From an uncultured Alphaproteobacteria bacterium (GTDB taxonomy: Bacteria > Pseudomonadota > Alphaproteobacteria > HIMB59), in NCBI GenBank assembly GCA_902514885.1, contig CABXST010000003.1, positions 1-49,541 of the forward strand: DNA of 49,541 bases, given 5' to 3'. How positions within the stretch are numbered: position 1 is the first letter of the stretch; every line of letters begins with the position of its first letter. The notes beneath the pieces were generated by a model, which had not been told where the DNA came from, did no database searches, and saw only the letters and a list, made by a program, of their open reading frames with translations. Of the stretch, positions 19,454-28,851 are shown in pieces. The translations under genes were made by a program, and so were the position numbers.

Positions 19454-20335
19454 TTAAAAAATTTTTTTGTGGAGGACTATTTTACTATTTTCAATTGTAA
19501 ATTCACCACTTTGGACAGCATTTAACCATAAACAAGTTTTTTCAAATCCACCAAAAGGAAAACAGTGAAAGCTTTTTAGTGAATTTTCACCCTGAGCAAA
19601 ATTAGCTAATTCAATAAGCATATCATCATTAGATGTTTTCGTGAGAAGATCAGTTACTTTAGAGGAGTTTTTTTTTAGAAAATTTATCGAATTTCCTACC
19701 CCGCTCATTATTCCAAAGTTTAGTAAGGTCTTAAATGATGCAGGACCTGGGAAACCGACTCTTACTGGTAAATTAATATTTTTAGTCTTTAAATCCTGAC
19801 ACCAGTCTATGAAAGGTGAGGCATTAAAAAAAAACTGTGTTACTAACTCTATATTTAAATTTTTATTTTGAGAAAGATCATACTTTTTATTTAAAAAGTC
19901 ATTAATAGTTTCTTGATTTATATCTGGAGATCCCTCAGGATGTCCAGCAACACCGATCTCAGTGAAATCGTTATCATTTAGCAAATCAGACTCTAATATT
20001 TCTAGAGAAGAGGAGATAGATCCATTCTGATTACCTCCACCTCCAATAACCAATATTTTTTTACTATCAGTTCTTTTTCTAAGTTCTTTCAAAAAACTTG
20101 AAACGTGCTCCAGGTCTTTCATTGTCCTTGCAGGTAAATGAGTAATGGGAACTAAATTTTGATTAGAAACAAATTCAACTGTTTCTAAAATATCTTTTTC
20201 AGTAGCGTCAGGAAGATAAGTAATATAAACATTATTTTTTTTATCTAGTGGAATTGAATTTAATTTATGTCTTACTTTTGGATTTAGTTCGACTGTAAAA
20301 CCATTTAATAAAGATACGATATTATCTTTGCTCAT
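19454..20335 (-). CDS. metF: Methylenetetrahydrofolate reductase-like protein
   Basis: Interconverts 5-methyl- and 5,10-methylene-tetrahydrofolate with FAD. 293 residues, the bacterial MetF length. Barrel landmarks: PITHLPARTM, VIGGGGNQNG, GVAGHPEGSPDI (about 160-171), TQFFFNASPF and VRVGFPGPAS. Beside GcvT-type demethylases the likely direction is oxidation of methyl-THF made by them, not methionine synthesis. It lies 18 bases after the dehydrogenase gene and 78 before the DmdA-like gene. Divergence from standard MetF is noticeable, so a dedicated catabolic isoform is likely. Confidence 0.85.
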   Translation of the reverse strand: MSKDNIVSLLNGFTVELNPKVRHKLNSIPLDKKNNVYITYLPDATEKDILETVEFVSNQNLVPITHLPARTMKDLEHVSSFLKELRKRTDSKKILVIGGGGNQNGSISSSLEILESDLLNDNDFTEIGVAGHPEGSPDINQETINDFLNKKYDLSQNKNLNIELVTQFFFNASPFIDWCQDLKTKNINLPVRVGFPGPASFKTLLNFGIMSGVGNSINFLKKNSSKVTDLLTKTSNDDMLIELANFAQGENSLKSFHCFPFGGFEKTCLWLNAVQSGEFTIENSKIVLHKKIF

Positions 20336-20353
20336 AATTTTAAACTATAACAA

Positions 20354-22828
20354 TTAAGACTTTAATCTATTATTTTCTGGGTCCAACAAAGGCTCTTGAG
20401 TTACCTTTAATGGATATCTTTTTCCAAAATATTCTAATTCTAAAGCTGTCCCATTTTCTGATAACTCTAATGGGAGGTAGCCGTAAACAATATGTTTGTC
20501 TACAAAATATCCATAATTAGTGCTTGTAACATAACCAACAGCCTTGCCGTTACTGTAAATAGGTTCTGTGCCTAAAGCCATTCCCTCAGGGTCTTCTAAA
20601 ATCATACAAGTTAATTTTTTTTGAACTGGTTTTTCCTTAATTTTTTGTAAAGCAGACTTGCCAATAAAGTCGTCATCTTTCTTTAACTTAACAGTAAAAC
20701 CTAAACCAGACTCATAGGGATTATAATTTGTGTGAATATCTGAGCCAAGTGATCTATATCCTTTTTCTAATCTAAGAGACTCAAAGGCACCAGCTCCTGA
20801 GCAAATCATATTAAATTCTCTTGAGGTTTCTCTAAGTTCATCCCATAAAGTTAAACCATATTCTGTAGGAGTGTAAATCTCCCATCCCAACTCACCTATG
20901 TAAGATATTCTTACCGCTACGCATGGAACGTTACTAATTGAAATTCTTTTTATACTAAAAAATGGGAAACCTTCATTTGAGACATCGTCATCATCACAAA
21001 GTTTTTGAAGAGCTAATCTAGAATTTGGACCCCACAAACCAATACCTGCGTAAGCGGAAGTCCAATCAATGATTTGAACACTTCCATCATTAGGAGCATT
21101 AGAGCGAAGCCAATTAATATCAATCATACCATTTCCTGCTCCTGCTAGGACCCAAAATTTGTTTTCTTCTAATCGACTTATAGTAAGATCACTTTTAATT
21201 CCACCATACATATTGGAGATAACGCTATAGACAACTTTTCCAACCGGAACATCAATATTGTTTGTACAGACTTTTTGAAGTAACTTTAAGGCACCTTTAC
21301 CACTTACTTCAATCTTTACAAAACCAGTGATATCAAATTGAGCACCTGTTTGTCTTGTAACTAAATGTTCTGCTGCTTGAATTGGGGACCAATATTTTGC
21401 CGCCCATCCAGTTCGATTAGGAAAGTTTTTTCCTTTCATTAAATCAGCATTAGCCTCATACCATTGCGGACGCTCCCATCCCATAGTTTCAAAAAAATAA
21501 GCTTTTTGGCCCTCTAATCTATTATAAAAAGGACTTCTCCTAAGTGGTCTTGGTTGCTCCATTTGTTGTAAAGGATGAATGATATCGTAAACCTCTTTGT
21601 AATTTTGTTTTCCTCGTGCTCGTAAGTATTTTCTGACGTGGTGGTGCTGATGGAAACGATTTATATCACCTTGACGAACGTCAAGTTCAGGTTCGCCATT
21701 AACAATCCATTCTGCCATAGCCTTTCCAACGCCGCCACTATGCGTAATCCAAACAGCATTTGCTGTCCACAAACCTTTTACTGATGTTTCTCCCATCAAA
21801 GGATTACCATCTGTAGTAAATGAAAACATTCCATTAATCTTTTTAGTTAATTTTTTCTCAGCAAATTTAGGAAATAGCCAATTAGACTCTTTGTGCGCTC
21901 CAGCAAAGTCATCAGGTCTGAAATCTACTAATGAGGGCATCTCCTCCGCCTCTTCAGGTTTTTTTATATCTTCAGACTCTAAAATTCTTGGCTCATGTCT
22001 ATAATTTCCAATTACATAAGAGTCATTCCATTGCCTGAAATAGAGACTGTAATCCTGGTGACGAACTAAAGCATGATCTACCAATGCTTCCTTGTGGTCA
22101 GCCTGATATTCTTTTAATTCTTCAAAAGGCTCAAGCCAAACCATTTGATGTTCACATGGTACCAGAGGTAAAGAGATATTTGCGAGTCTTCCCATTTTGG
22201 GAGCCCAAATACCTGTTGAGACTAAAACAATATCGGCATCATAATCCCCATTTGAAGTCTGCACTCCTCGAATTTGATTATTAGAAATTTTAAAACCGTT
22301 AACAGCTGTATCACCTATAAATTCTCCAGCTTTTAAATCTGTTACATATTTTGCCATTGCTTTTACAGCTCTAACTGGTGCTGCAAGACCATCAGTGGGC
22401 ACATAATATCCACCATGAATTTTTTCAGGATCAATATAAGGACTCATTTTTAAAACTTCATCTGGCGAAATAATTTTAGCATCTTGAAGTCCATAACTAT
22501 GTGCAATTCCAAGTTTTCTATATAAATCCTCATGCCTCTCTTTAGATTTAGAGACCTCAATTCCTCCGACAGTGTGATAACAAGGTTTTCCATCAAAAGT
22601 TAGAGATCTCAAAAGTTCAACAGTATATTGAGCAAATTTGCACATCATTCTAGATGGATTAGTTTGAAATACACCACCTGGAGCATGACTAGTAGAACCT
22701 CCGGTTTCAAATAAAGGACCTTGATCAAGAATTACCATATCTTTCCAGCCTAATTGGGCTAAATGATATGCAGTGCTCGCACCAACTATCCCACTTCCAA
22801 CAATAATAATTCTAGATTTTTTTGTCAT
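20354..22828 (-). CDS. Dimethylglycine/sarcosine dehydrogenase-like flavoprotein (DAO + GcvT fusion)
   Basis: Oxidatively removes an N-methyl group from dimethylglycine or sarcosine and captures it as 5,10-methylene-THF. 824 residues, as in the eukaryotic and bacterial DMGDH family. An FAD Rossmann motif GSGIVG (11-16), the covalent-FAD His in STSHAPGG (His48), the DAO domain to about 385, a linker domain, then GcvT and GcvT C-terminal domains (about 430-824, with SYIGELGWEIY as folate motif). Whether it prefers dimethylglycine or sarcosine cannot be read here. Since a tetrameric sarcosine oxidase is encoded just upstream, dimethylglycine is the better guess. Confidence 0.92.
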   Translation of the reverse strand: MTKKSRIIIVGSGIVGASTAYHLAQLGWKDMVILDQGPLFETGGSTSHAPGGVFQTNPSRMMCKFAQYTVELLRSLTFDGKPCYHTVGGIEVSKSKERHEDLYRKLGIAHSYGLQDAKIISPDEVLKMSPYIDPEKIHGGYYVPTDGLAAPVRAVKAMAKYVTDLKAGEFIGDTAVNGFKISNNQIRGVQTSNGDYDADIVLVSTGIWAPKMGRLANISLPLVPCEHQMVWLEPFEELKEYQADHKEALVDHALVRHQDYSLYFRQWNDSYVIGNYRHEPRILESEDIKKPEEAEEMPSLVDFRPDDFAGAHKESNWLFPKFAEKKLTKKINGMFSFTTDGNPLMGETSVKGLWTANAVWITHSGGVGKAMAEWIVNGEPELDVRQGDINRFHQHHHVRKYLRARGKQNYKEVYDIIHPLQQMEQPRPLRRSPFYNRLEGQKAYFFETMGWERPQWYEANADLMKGKNFPNRTGWAAKYWSPIQAAEHLVTRQTGAQFDITGFVKIEVSGKGALKLLQKVCTNNIDVPVGKVVYSVISNMYGGIKSDLTISRLEENKFWVLAGAGNGMIDINWLRSNAPNDGSVQIIDWTSAYAGIGLWGPNSRLALQKLCDDDDVSNEGFPFFSIKRISISNVPCVAVRISYIGELGWEIYTPTEYGLTLWDELRETSREFNMICSGAGAFESLRLEKGYRSLGSDIHTNYNPYESGLGFTVKLKKDDDFIGKSALQKIKEKPVQKKLTCMILEDPEGMALGTEPIYSNGKAVGYVTSTNYGYFVDKHIVYGYLPLELSENGTALELEYFGKRYPLKVTQEPLLDPENNRLKS

Positions 22829-22891
22829 CTTTATCCTTAGTACTTATCTAAACTAATCAGTTCCAAAATTTGATGTCAATATGAAAAAAAG
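22829..22891 (-). promoter_or_regulatory. Candidate internal promoter before the DMGDH-like gene
   Basis: The 63-base gap between soxG and the dehydrogenase contains a perfect -35 box TTGACA on the minus strand (TGTCAA at 22874-22879) and a Shine-Dalgarno-like AAGGAT just before the start. The -10 match at the right spacing is poor, so this is only a candidate for separate transcription of the dehydrogenase-metF-DmdA-like half. Confidence 0.3.
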
Positions 22892-23413
22892 TTACAGATT
22901 AACCGCGTCAATTAGACGATCTTCTAGGTAATCACTAAATGATCGACCACAGCTTAAAAGTATTACGTTATCTAAATTAAAAATGGAACAATCAATTCTA
23001 GCCAATAAAGTTTGAGCAGCTGTAAGAGGTTTAAAGGATTTTTCACGAAAATCAAAATGTGTGAGTTTATTTAATATCATGGTAGCATTCTCGCCACCAA
23101 CTTGAAAAAATATTTGTGAGTCTGTCAGGTTAGTTGCCAAAATTGAACTAGATTTATTAAAAGTATCACAGAGTTTGTGAAATTTTTTTTGTTCAATATC
23201 TTTCTTAAAAACTAAATTCCATTGATCAAAAGACATTTTAGCTAAAATGAAATTATCATTGGTAACTATTCTCAAATTATCAGAAGGGGGAAGGAGTTTT
23301 AATGCCTTGTTCACAACACCGTTGAACTCTGAGTTACCAGAACTTCTTAAAACAATTTGTTGTGAGATAATTTTTTTAATTTCAATACCATTTGATCGAA
23401 TTACATCCTTCAT
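22892..23413 (-). CDS. soxG: Sarcosine oxidase gamma subunit
   Basis: Smallest GcvT-like subunit of heterotetrameric sarcosine oxidase, which helps hold the folate-binding alpha subunit. 173 residues, of the usual size. Conserved landmarks are weak, as always in SoxG: LRIVTNDNFILAKMS near 50-65, TDSQIFFQVGGENATMILNKL around 97-117, and the C-terminal RSFSDYLEDRL. The position directly after soxA with a 4-base overlap makes the call firm. Confidence 0.9.
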   Translation of the reverse strand: MKDVIRSNGIEIKKIISQQIVLRSSGNSEFNGVVNKALKLLPPSDNLRIVTNDNFILAKMSFDQWNLVFKKDIEQKKFHKLCDTFNKSSSILATNLTDSQIFFQVGGENATMILNKLTHFDFREKSFKPLTAAQTLLARIDCSIFNLDNVILLSCGRSFSDYLEDRLIDAVNL

Positions 23414-26388
23414 GAAGCTAGCTTTGTATTTTCTTTATCATAAAAAATCGGTTCAACTATCTCAACTTCTATTGTTTTCAATTCAGGAGTTGATGCAAAT
23501 GCCTTAGTTCCAATAAGTGACTGACCATTTTTGATAACAGCTAGAGCAAAGTTATGTCCTAAAGTAGGGCTTTGATAACAGGATGTTATATGTCCTAGCA
23601 TTGGAGTTGGAGTTTTTATTTCTTTATCTAAAATGATGTGTTGACCTTCTTCTAACTTCTCATTCTTGTTAGTTGGTAAAATTCCTACAAGCTGCTTTCT
23701 GTCTTTTCTAACTGTATCAGAACGTATTAAAGAGCGTTTTCCTAAAAAATCTTTTTTTGATTTTCCAATCATCCAATCTAAACCTAAATCAAGAGGGGTA
23801 ATTGATCCGTCCGTATCTTGACCAACTATGATGTATCCTTTTTCAGCTCTTAAAAGGTGCATGGTCTCAGTACCATAAGGCTTCAAACCAAACTCCTTTC
23901 CAAAACTTATTATTTTTTCCCATATTTTTAGAGCTTGATTTGAAGGTACATATATCTCATAACCCATTTCTCCAGTAAAACTAGCTCTTAGTATTCTTAT
24001 GGGAGTGTCTTCATATTCATGAAATTGAAATGTCATGAATGGGAAGGCTTCATTACTAAAATTAACCTCTGGGAAAACCTTCTCGATTATATTTCTTGTC
24101 TTTGGACCACTGATATTAAATGTAGCATACTGCTCAGTTATAGAATTCATATAGACATTTAAGTTGGGCCATTCAGTTTGAGCATATTCTTCCATACATC
24201 CTAAAACAGTTGCTGCGCCTCCAGTAGTAGTAGTTGCTATAAAATGCTCATCTGAGATTTTACAAATAATACCATCATCTTTGACCATACCATCCTCTCC
24301 TAACATCAGGGCATATCTTGAGGTGCCAGGTTTCATTTTGGAGAAACTATTTGTATATATTAAATTCATGAAAGCTAATGCATCCTTACCCTTAATCTCA
24401 ATTTTTCCTAAAGTGCTTCCATCCAAGACCCCAGCATTTTCTCTTACATTTTTACTTTCTCGTTGAACGGCATCATTCATAGTTTCATCTTTATTTATTG
24501 GAAAATACCAAGGTCTTTTCCATTGACCAACATCCTCAAAAACAGCACCATTAGATATGTGCCAATTATGAATCGGTGATTTTCTCTCTGGGTCGTAATA
24601 TTCATATGAATTTCTTCCTGCTATAGCAGCAAAACTCAAAGGAGCATAGGGAGGTCTGTAAATTGTTGTTCCTACTTCATTAACTTTCTTATCGAGTAAA
24701 TCAGAAACTATACCCAAAGCATTTATACTACTTATTTTACCTTGGTCCGTTCCCATGCTGTTAGTGGTGTATCTTTTGAGATGTTCAATTCGATCAAAAC
24801 CCTCTGAGATAGCTTGTCTTATATCTTTTGTGGTGACATCATTTTGTAAATCTATAAATGATTTTGACCAAATAGTTTGTTTTTGTGGTAAAACTTCCCA
24901 CAATTTTTCAATTTTAAATTTGTGACTTGTATTTAGTTCTAGTTTAATTTGGACAGGTTTAATGCCAAATACAACTAATTTTTCATTAATTTCCTTATTA
25001 ATGGCATTAAAGTCAAATTGCCCAGAAGCTGAGCCAAGTGTTATAGTGGGTTGAAAAGCTTGAGCGGGCTTATAGGTTAAATCTTTTTCATCCCAATCTA
25101 ATAAGCCTTTGGACTGAGTAAACAAGTGAACATCTGGATTGATACCACCAGACAAACATAAAAAATCTGTTTTAATTTCATTAACTCCCCCTGAACTATC
25201 TTCAACTAATATTTTTTGTAATTTTTTATTTCCGTATGCCCCTTTAATTTGAGAATTAGTATATAAAGGAATGTCATTTTTTCTTATTAAATCAAACAAG
25301 TCTGGTTCAATATTTTCACCTGAGCGTGAGTCGATGTAAGCTTTTGGCTTAAAGCCCTTTTTGATAAGGCTAAATACAAGACTTTCGGAATTAGAGTTAT
25401 TGCTAAAAACAACAGTTTCTTTTGAGGGTATCACCCCATATCTACACATATATTTTTCAAATGATGAGCACAACATAATACCTGGTAGGTCATTATTTTG
25501 AAAAGATAAAAACCTTTCTATATGACCATTGCTTAAAATGACTTGGTCAGTTCTAATTTTATGAAGAGTGCTATTAACTTTGTCTTTCAAAGGTCGAGAT
25601 CCAACAAATTTATCTTCAATAGCAATAAGATGATTAATATAATTGTAAGTTGTCACTAAAGTATTTCTTAATATTTTTATATTTTTAGAGTTTTCGATTT
25701 CTTTAACAGTTTCGCTAATCCAGTCCATTGGTGTTTGATTGTTCACACTTTGAACTTTGCTAGAGTTATTCAAAATACCACCAAGTCGATCATCAAAATC
25801 GATAAGAAGAACACTAAACTTTGTATCAATTAAACTTTTTGCAGCTATAAGCCCGTTTAAACCTCCACCAACAATAGTTATATCGACATTATGATAAAGA
25901 TGAGTGCTAACAGCTTTAAATTCTTTTGGAGGTTTGCCGAGACCCGCGGCTTTTCTAATTATGGGTTCATAAATTTTTTTCCAAAAATTTTTATGAGGGC
26001 CCATAAAAGTCTTGTAATAAAAACCAGCTGGAAAAACTGGTGAAAACATATTGTTTATACTTCCAATATCTGTCTCTAATGAAGGCCATCTATTTTGACT
26101 TTCGATTTCCATACCCTCATAAATCTTTTTTATGGTAGCTCTTGTGTTTGGTTCCGAATATTCACTAATAATTTGTACTAAAGCATTCGGCTCTTCTATT
26201 CCGCAAGTATAAAAACCACGAGGTCTGTGATATTTAAAACTTCTTCCGATTAACTTTATATTATTTCTTAGTAAAGCTGAGGCTATAGTATCACCTTTGT
26301 AACCATAATATTTGACACCATCAAATTTAAATCCTATTTTTTGATGAAATTGGATAAACTTATTATCTGTTAAATTCAAATCACTCAT
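23410..26388 (-). CDS. soxA: Sarcosine oxidase alpha subunit
   Basis: Largest subunit of the tetrameric enzyme that turns sarcosine, oxygen and THF into glycine, hydrogen peroxide and methylene-THF. 992 residues, standard. An N-terminal ferredoxin-like fold (about 1-90, with SFKYHRPRGFYTCGIEEPNA), NAD(P)-binding Rossmann domain (IVGGGLNGLIAAKSL, about 172-186), a second nucleotide/thioredoxin-reductase-like region, then GcvT domains (about 590-992; SFTGEMGYEIYVP as folate motif). Overlaps soxD and soxG by 4 bases on each side. Confidence 0.96.
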   Translation of the reverse strand: MSDLNLTDNKFIQFHQKIGFKFDGVKYYGYKGDTIASALLRNNIKLIGRSFKYHRPRGFYTCGIEEPNALVQIISEYSEPNTRATIKKIYEGMEIESQNRWPSLETDIGSINNMFSPVFPAGFYYKTFMGPHKNFWKKIYEPIIRKAAGLGKPPKEFKAVSTHLYHNVDITIVGGGLNGLIAAKSLIDTKFSVLLIDFDDRLGGILNNSSKVQSVNNQTPMDWISETVKEIENSKNIKILRNTLVTTYNYINHLIAIEDKFVGSRPLKDKVNSTLHKIRTDQVILSNGHIERFLSFQNNDLPGIMLCSSFEKYMCRYGVIPSKETVVFSNNSNSESLVFSLIKKGFKPKAYIDSRSGENIEPDLFDLIRKNDIPLYTNSQIKGAYGNKKLQKILVEDSSGGVNEIKTDFLCLSGGINPDVHLFTQSKGLLDWDEKDLTYKPAQAFQPTITLGSASGQFDFNAINKEINEKLVVFGIKPVQIKLELNTSHKFKIEKLWEVLPQKQTIWSKSFIDLQNDVTTKDIRQAISEGFDRIEHLKRYTTNSMGTDQGKISSINALGIVSDLLDKKVNEVGTTIYRPPYAPLSFAAIAGRNSYEYYDPERKSPIHNWHISNGAVFEDVGQWKRPWYFPINKDETMNDAVQRESKNVRENAGVLDGSTLGKIEIKGKDALAFMNLIYTNSFSKMKPGTSRYALMLGEDGMVKDDGIICKISDEHFIATTTTGGAATVLGCMEEYAQTEWPNLNVYMNSITEQYATFNISGPKTRNIIEKVFPEVNFSNEAFPFMTFQFHEYEDTPIRILRASFTGEMGYEIYVPSNQALKIWEKIISFGKEFGLKPYGTETMHLLRAEKGYIIVGQDTDGSITPLDLGLDWMIGKSKKDFLGKRSLIRSDTVRKDRKQLVGILPTNKNEKLEEGQHIILDKEIKTPTPMLGHITSCYQSPTLGHNFALAVIKNGQSLIGTKAFASTPELKTIEVEIVEPIFYDKENTKLAS

Positions 26389-26735
26389 TTTTTAACTGTA
26401 AAATTACCTGACCCTAAGTTTGGTTCCCCTGATGGAGTTTTTACATTATTTTTAAAACTATCTAGTTTTGGTCTTTCTTCATCAATTTTATATATTTTTA
26501 ATATTTCATCAGTAGACGTATCTCTTACACAATTAAACCATTTTCGGCATCCATGAGAATGAACCCATCTTTCATAAAAAATTCCTTTTGGATTTGCTCT
26601 GATAAAAACATATTCACCCCATTCTCGATCTCCAATTTCAGCTGATCCATCGGGCCGCTTGACATGAGCTTCCCCACCGTTAGAAAATTCGGATTGGTCT
26701 CTTGGACCGCAGTACGGACAGTCGATAATAAGCAT
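26385..26735 (-). CDS. soxD: Sarcosine oxidase delta subunit
   Basis: Small zinc-binding subunit of tetrameric sarcosine oxidase. 116 residues. Cys6 and Cys9 (DCPYCGPR) with His59 and Cys63 (HSHGCRKWF) form the family's zinc site. EWGEYVFIRANPKG and ERWVHS are typical. Six bases after soxB and overlapping soxA by 4, in the standard BDAG order. Confidence 0.96.
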   Translation of the reverse strand: MLIIDCPYCGPRDQSEFSNGGEAHVKRPDGSAEIGDREWGEYVFIRANPKGIFYERWVHSHGCRKWFNCVRDTSTDEILKIYKIDEERPKLDSFKNNVKTPSGEPNLGSGNFTVKK

Positions 26736-26741
26736 GATGAA

Positions 26742-27992
26742 TTAATGGGCTACTGCTGCAGCCCCATGCTCATCAACTAGTTTTCCGCTTGCAAATCTAT
26801 CTAAATTAAAAGCACTATTTATTTGATGGGCCTCATTTTTAGCAATCGTATGCGCAAATACATTAGCACTTCCAGGTGTCGCTTTAAAACCACCTGTGCC
26901 CCAACCACAATTAAAAAATAATCCCTCAATGTCACATTTACTTATTATAGGACTAGCATCAGGACAAATATCCACTATCCCTCCCCACTGACGTAACATT
27001 TTCATTTTTCCAAAAACGGGGTAAAGCTCGACCATTGCTCTCACAGTCTCCTCTATAATGTCAAAACCACCACGCTGCGTGAATGAATTATAACCATCTG
27101 TTCCTGCACCTATTACAAGTTCACCCTTATCAGACTGGCTTACATAAGCATGAACAGCAGATGACATTACAACAGTATCAATAATTGGTTTTATTGGCTC
27201 AGAAACTAAAGCTTGAAGAGGTTTGCTTTGTAGTGGAAGTCTGATACCAGCAGTCTCAGCAAGAACACCTGTGTGTCCTGATGCAACTACCCCAACTTTA
27301 TTAGCTCGAATAAAACCTTTAGATGTTTCTACACCCTCTATTTTTCCATTTTTAGTTTTAATTTGATGCGCCTCACAGTTCTGAATTACATCTACTCCCA
27401 TTTCATCTGCACGCATAGCAAATCCCCAAGCAACAGCATCATGTCTAGCAGTTCCACCTCTTGGTTGGTAAGATGCGCCAAGAACAGGATAGCGAAGATT
27501 ATCGGTATTCATGATAGGAACCTTTTTTTGAATTTCTTCTTTAGAGAGCCAAAGCGAGTCTATGCCATTTAAATTATTTGCACTTACTCTTCTTTTAATT
27601 TCTTTTATATCATGTTCATTGTGAGCAAGGTTCATCACACCTCGTTGACTAAACATAACATTATAATTTAATTCAGTTGATAAATTTTCCCAAAGTTTAA
27701 GAGAATGCTCATACAAGTGAGCGCTGTCATCCCACAAATAATTTGATCTTATGATAGTAGTATTTCTCCCAGTATTACCTCCACCAAGCCAACCTTTTTC
27801 AATTACAGCAATATTTTTTAAACCATGTTCTTTAGCTAAATAGTAGGCAGTACCAAGACCGTGACCACCACCACCAATTATTATAACATCATAAAATTCT
27901 CTTGGTTCTGGACTTCGCCACATTTTCGGCCAATCCTTATGACCCTTTAAAGCATTTTTGGCAATACTAAATATGGAATATTTTTTCTTCAC
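26742..27992 (-). CDS. soxB: Sarcosine oxidase beta subunit
   Basis: Flavin subunit that oxidises sarcosine; it carries non-covalent FAD and covalent FMN. 416 residues. The Rossmann motif [13 protein letters not shown] (40-52) follows a short N-terminal arm. His184 in ARHDAVAWG is where the family attaches FMN. The C-terminal [14 protein letters not shown] is the substrate/flavin end. First of the four sox genes, 28 bases after the oxygenase gene, probably in one transcript with it. Confidence 0.96.
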   Translation of the reverse strand: MKKKYSIFSIAKNALKGHKDWPKMWRSPEPREFYDVIIIGGGGHGLGTAYYLAKEHGLKNIAVIEKGWLGGGNTGRNTTIIRSNYLWDDSAHLYEHSLKLWENLSTELNYNVMFSQRGVMNLAHNEHDIKEIKRRVSANNLNGIDSLWLSKEEIQKKVPIMNTDNLRYPVLGASYQPRGGTARHDAVAWGFAMRADEMGVDVIQNCEAHQIKTKNGKIEGVETSKGFIRANKVGVVASGHTGVLAETAGIRLPLQSKPLQALVSEPIKPIIDTVVMSSAVHAYVSQSDKGELVIGAGTDGYNSFTQRGGFDIIEETVRAMVELYPVFGKMKMLRQWGGIVDICPDASPIISKCDIEGLFFNCGWGTGGFKATPGSANVFAHTIAKNEAHQINSAFNLDRFASGKLVDEHGAAAVAH

Positions 27993-28020
27993 GTATGCAA
28001 ATTAGCAAAAAAATTTTTAC

Positions 28021-28851
28021 TCATCTAGTAAATTTCAAAGGCGAATTGTCATTGATATTTCTAAAAATTTTAGGAAATTGCCATTTTAGCTCACAATCAG
28101 TATTTGGAGCTTGTGATTTATCATCCAAATCTTGTTGACAAATAGTGCGAATTTCAAAGCTAAACCTTGTTTTTTCTGATTTTTGCTTAGATGAGCTATG
28201 AAGATGACATCCAGAAAAACAAAGTATTTCCCCTGGCTGGATAGTTACTGGAAGAATTTTAACTTGTTCAGGTAATTCCTCTAACATTTGAGGGGCTGAT
28301 GGATAAGAAAAATCATTTCTTTTTCTATGGTCTAAGTAGGTATTGAGGTCCCAAGTAGATGTAGAATTTTTTACAGGTTTAGAAAAGAATTCAGGATAAA
28401 AAATCATTGTATTTGTTTCGTCAACAGAACTAATAGGTCCCCACCAATTAATTTGTTGATGAATATTTGTTCCCCATGTATCTCGATGTGAGCTAATTCT
28501 TGAAGCCTCTCGGTAATTAAATCTATCTTCAGCAGGTGCAATTCTAATTCTAAACTGGTCCCAATAAGAATTATTATTATAAAAACCTCTTTCTATTAAA
28601 AAACTCTTAAATAGTTCTTTAAAAATCTTTGAATTTTTAAGATTTGATACAAGGTTCGTACTAATTGCTTCACATTCATCTAAGTAATGAATTTTTTCTA
28701 GCTCTCCATCATACTCACTACTAATCTCAGTCTTAATTTCTTGAATTAAATCGAGAGTGAATTGTGATTTTTGAAAAACAAAAATTTTTCCTTTAAATAT
28801 TTCTTCTTTAAATTTTTTTAAGTCTAAGATCTTTTCTATTGCCTCAAACAT
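28021..28851 (-). CDS. 2-oxoglutarate/Fe(II)-dependent oxygenase, phytanoyl-CoA dioxygenase-like
   Basis: 276 residues. The iron-binding triad is visible as His122-x-Asp124 (SSHRDTWGTN) and a distal His216 or His218 (SGCHLHSS), with Arg229 (TRFSFEIR) placed to bind 2-oxoglutarate. Members oxidise small molecules, sometimes removing N- or O-methyl groups through a hydroxylated intermediate. The gene abuts pfkA upstream (no gap) and lies 28 bases before soxB. Context suggests a role in making or processing an N-methylated substrate that feeds sarcosine oxidase. The substrate is unknown, and I recognise no characterised close relative. Confidence 0.75.
   Translation of the reverse strand: MFEAIEKILDLKKFKEEIFKGKIFVFQKSQFTLDLIQEIKTEISSEYDGELEKIHYLDECEAISTNLVSNLKNSKIFKELFKSFLIERGFYNNNSYWDQFRIRIAPAEDRFNYREASRISSHRDTWGTNIHQQINWWGPISSVDETNTMIFYPEFFSKPVKNSTSTWDLNTYLDHRKRNDFSYPSAPQMLEELPEQVKILPVTIQPGEILCFSGCHLHSSSKQKSEKTRFSFEIRTICQQDLDDKSQAPNTDCELKWQFPKIFRNINDNSPLKFTR

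Noticed and set aside
22829-22891. Riboswitch (glycine or SAM type) before the C1 genes
   Set aside because: The gap is too short and AT-rich and lacks the conserved cores of these elements.
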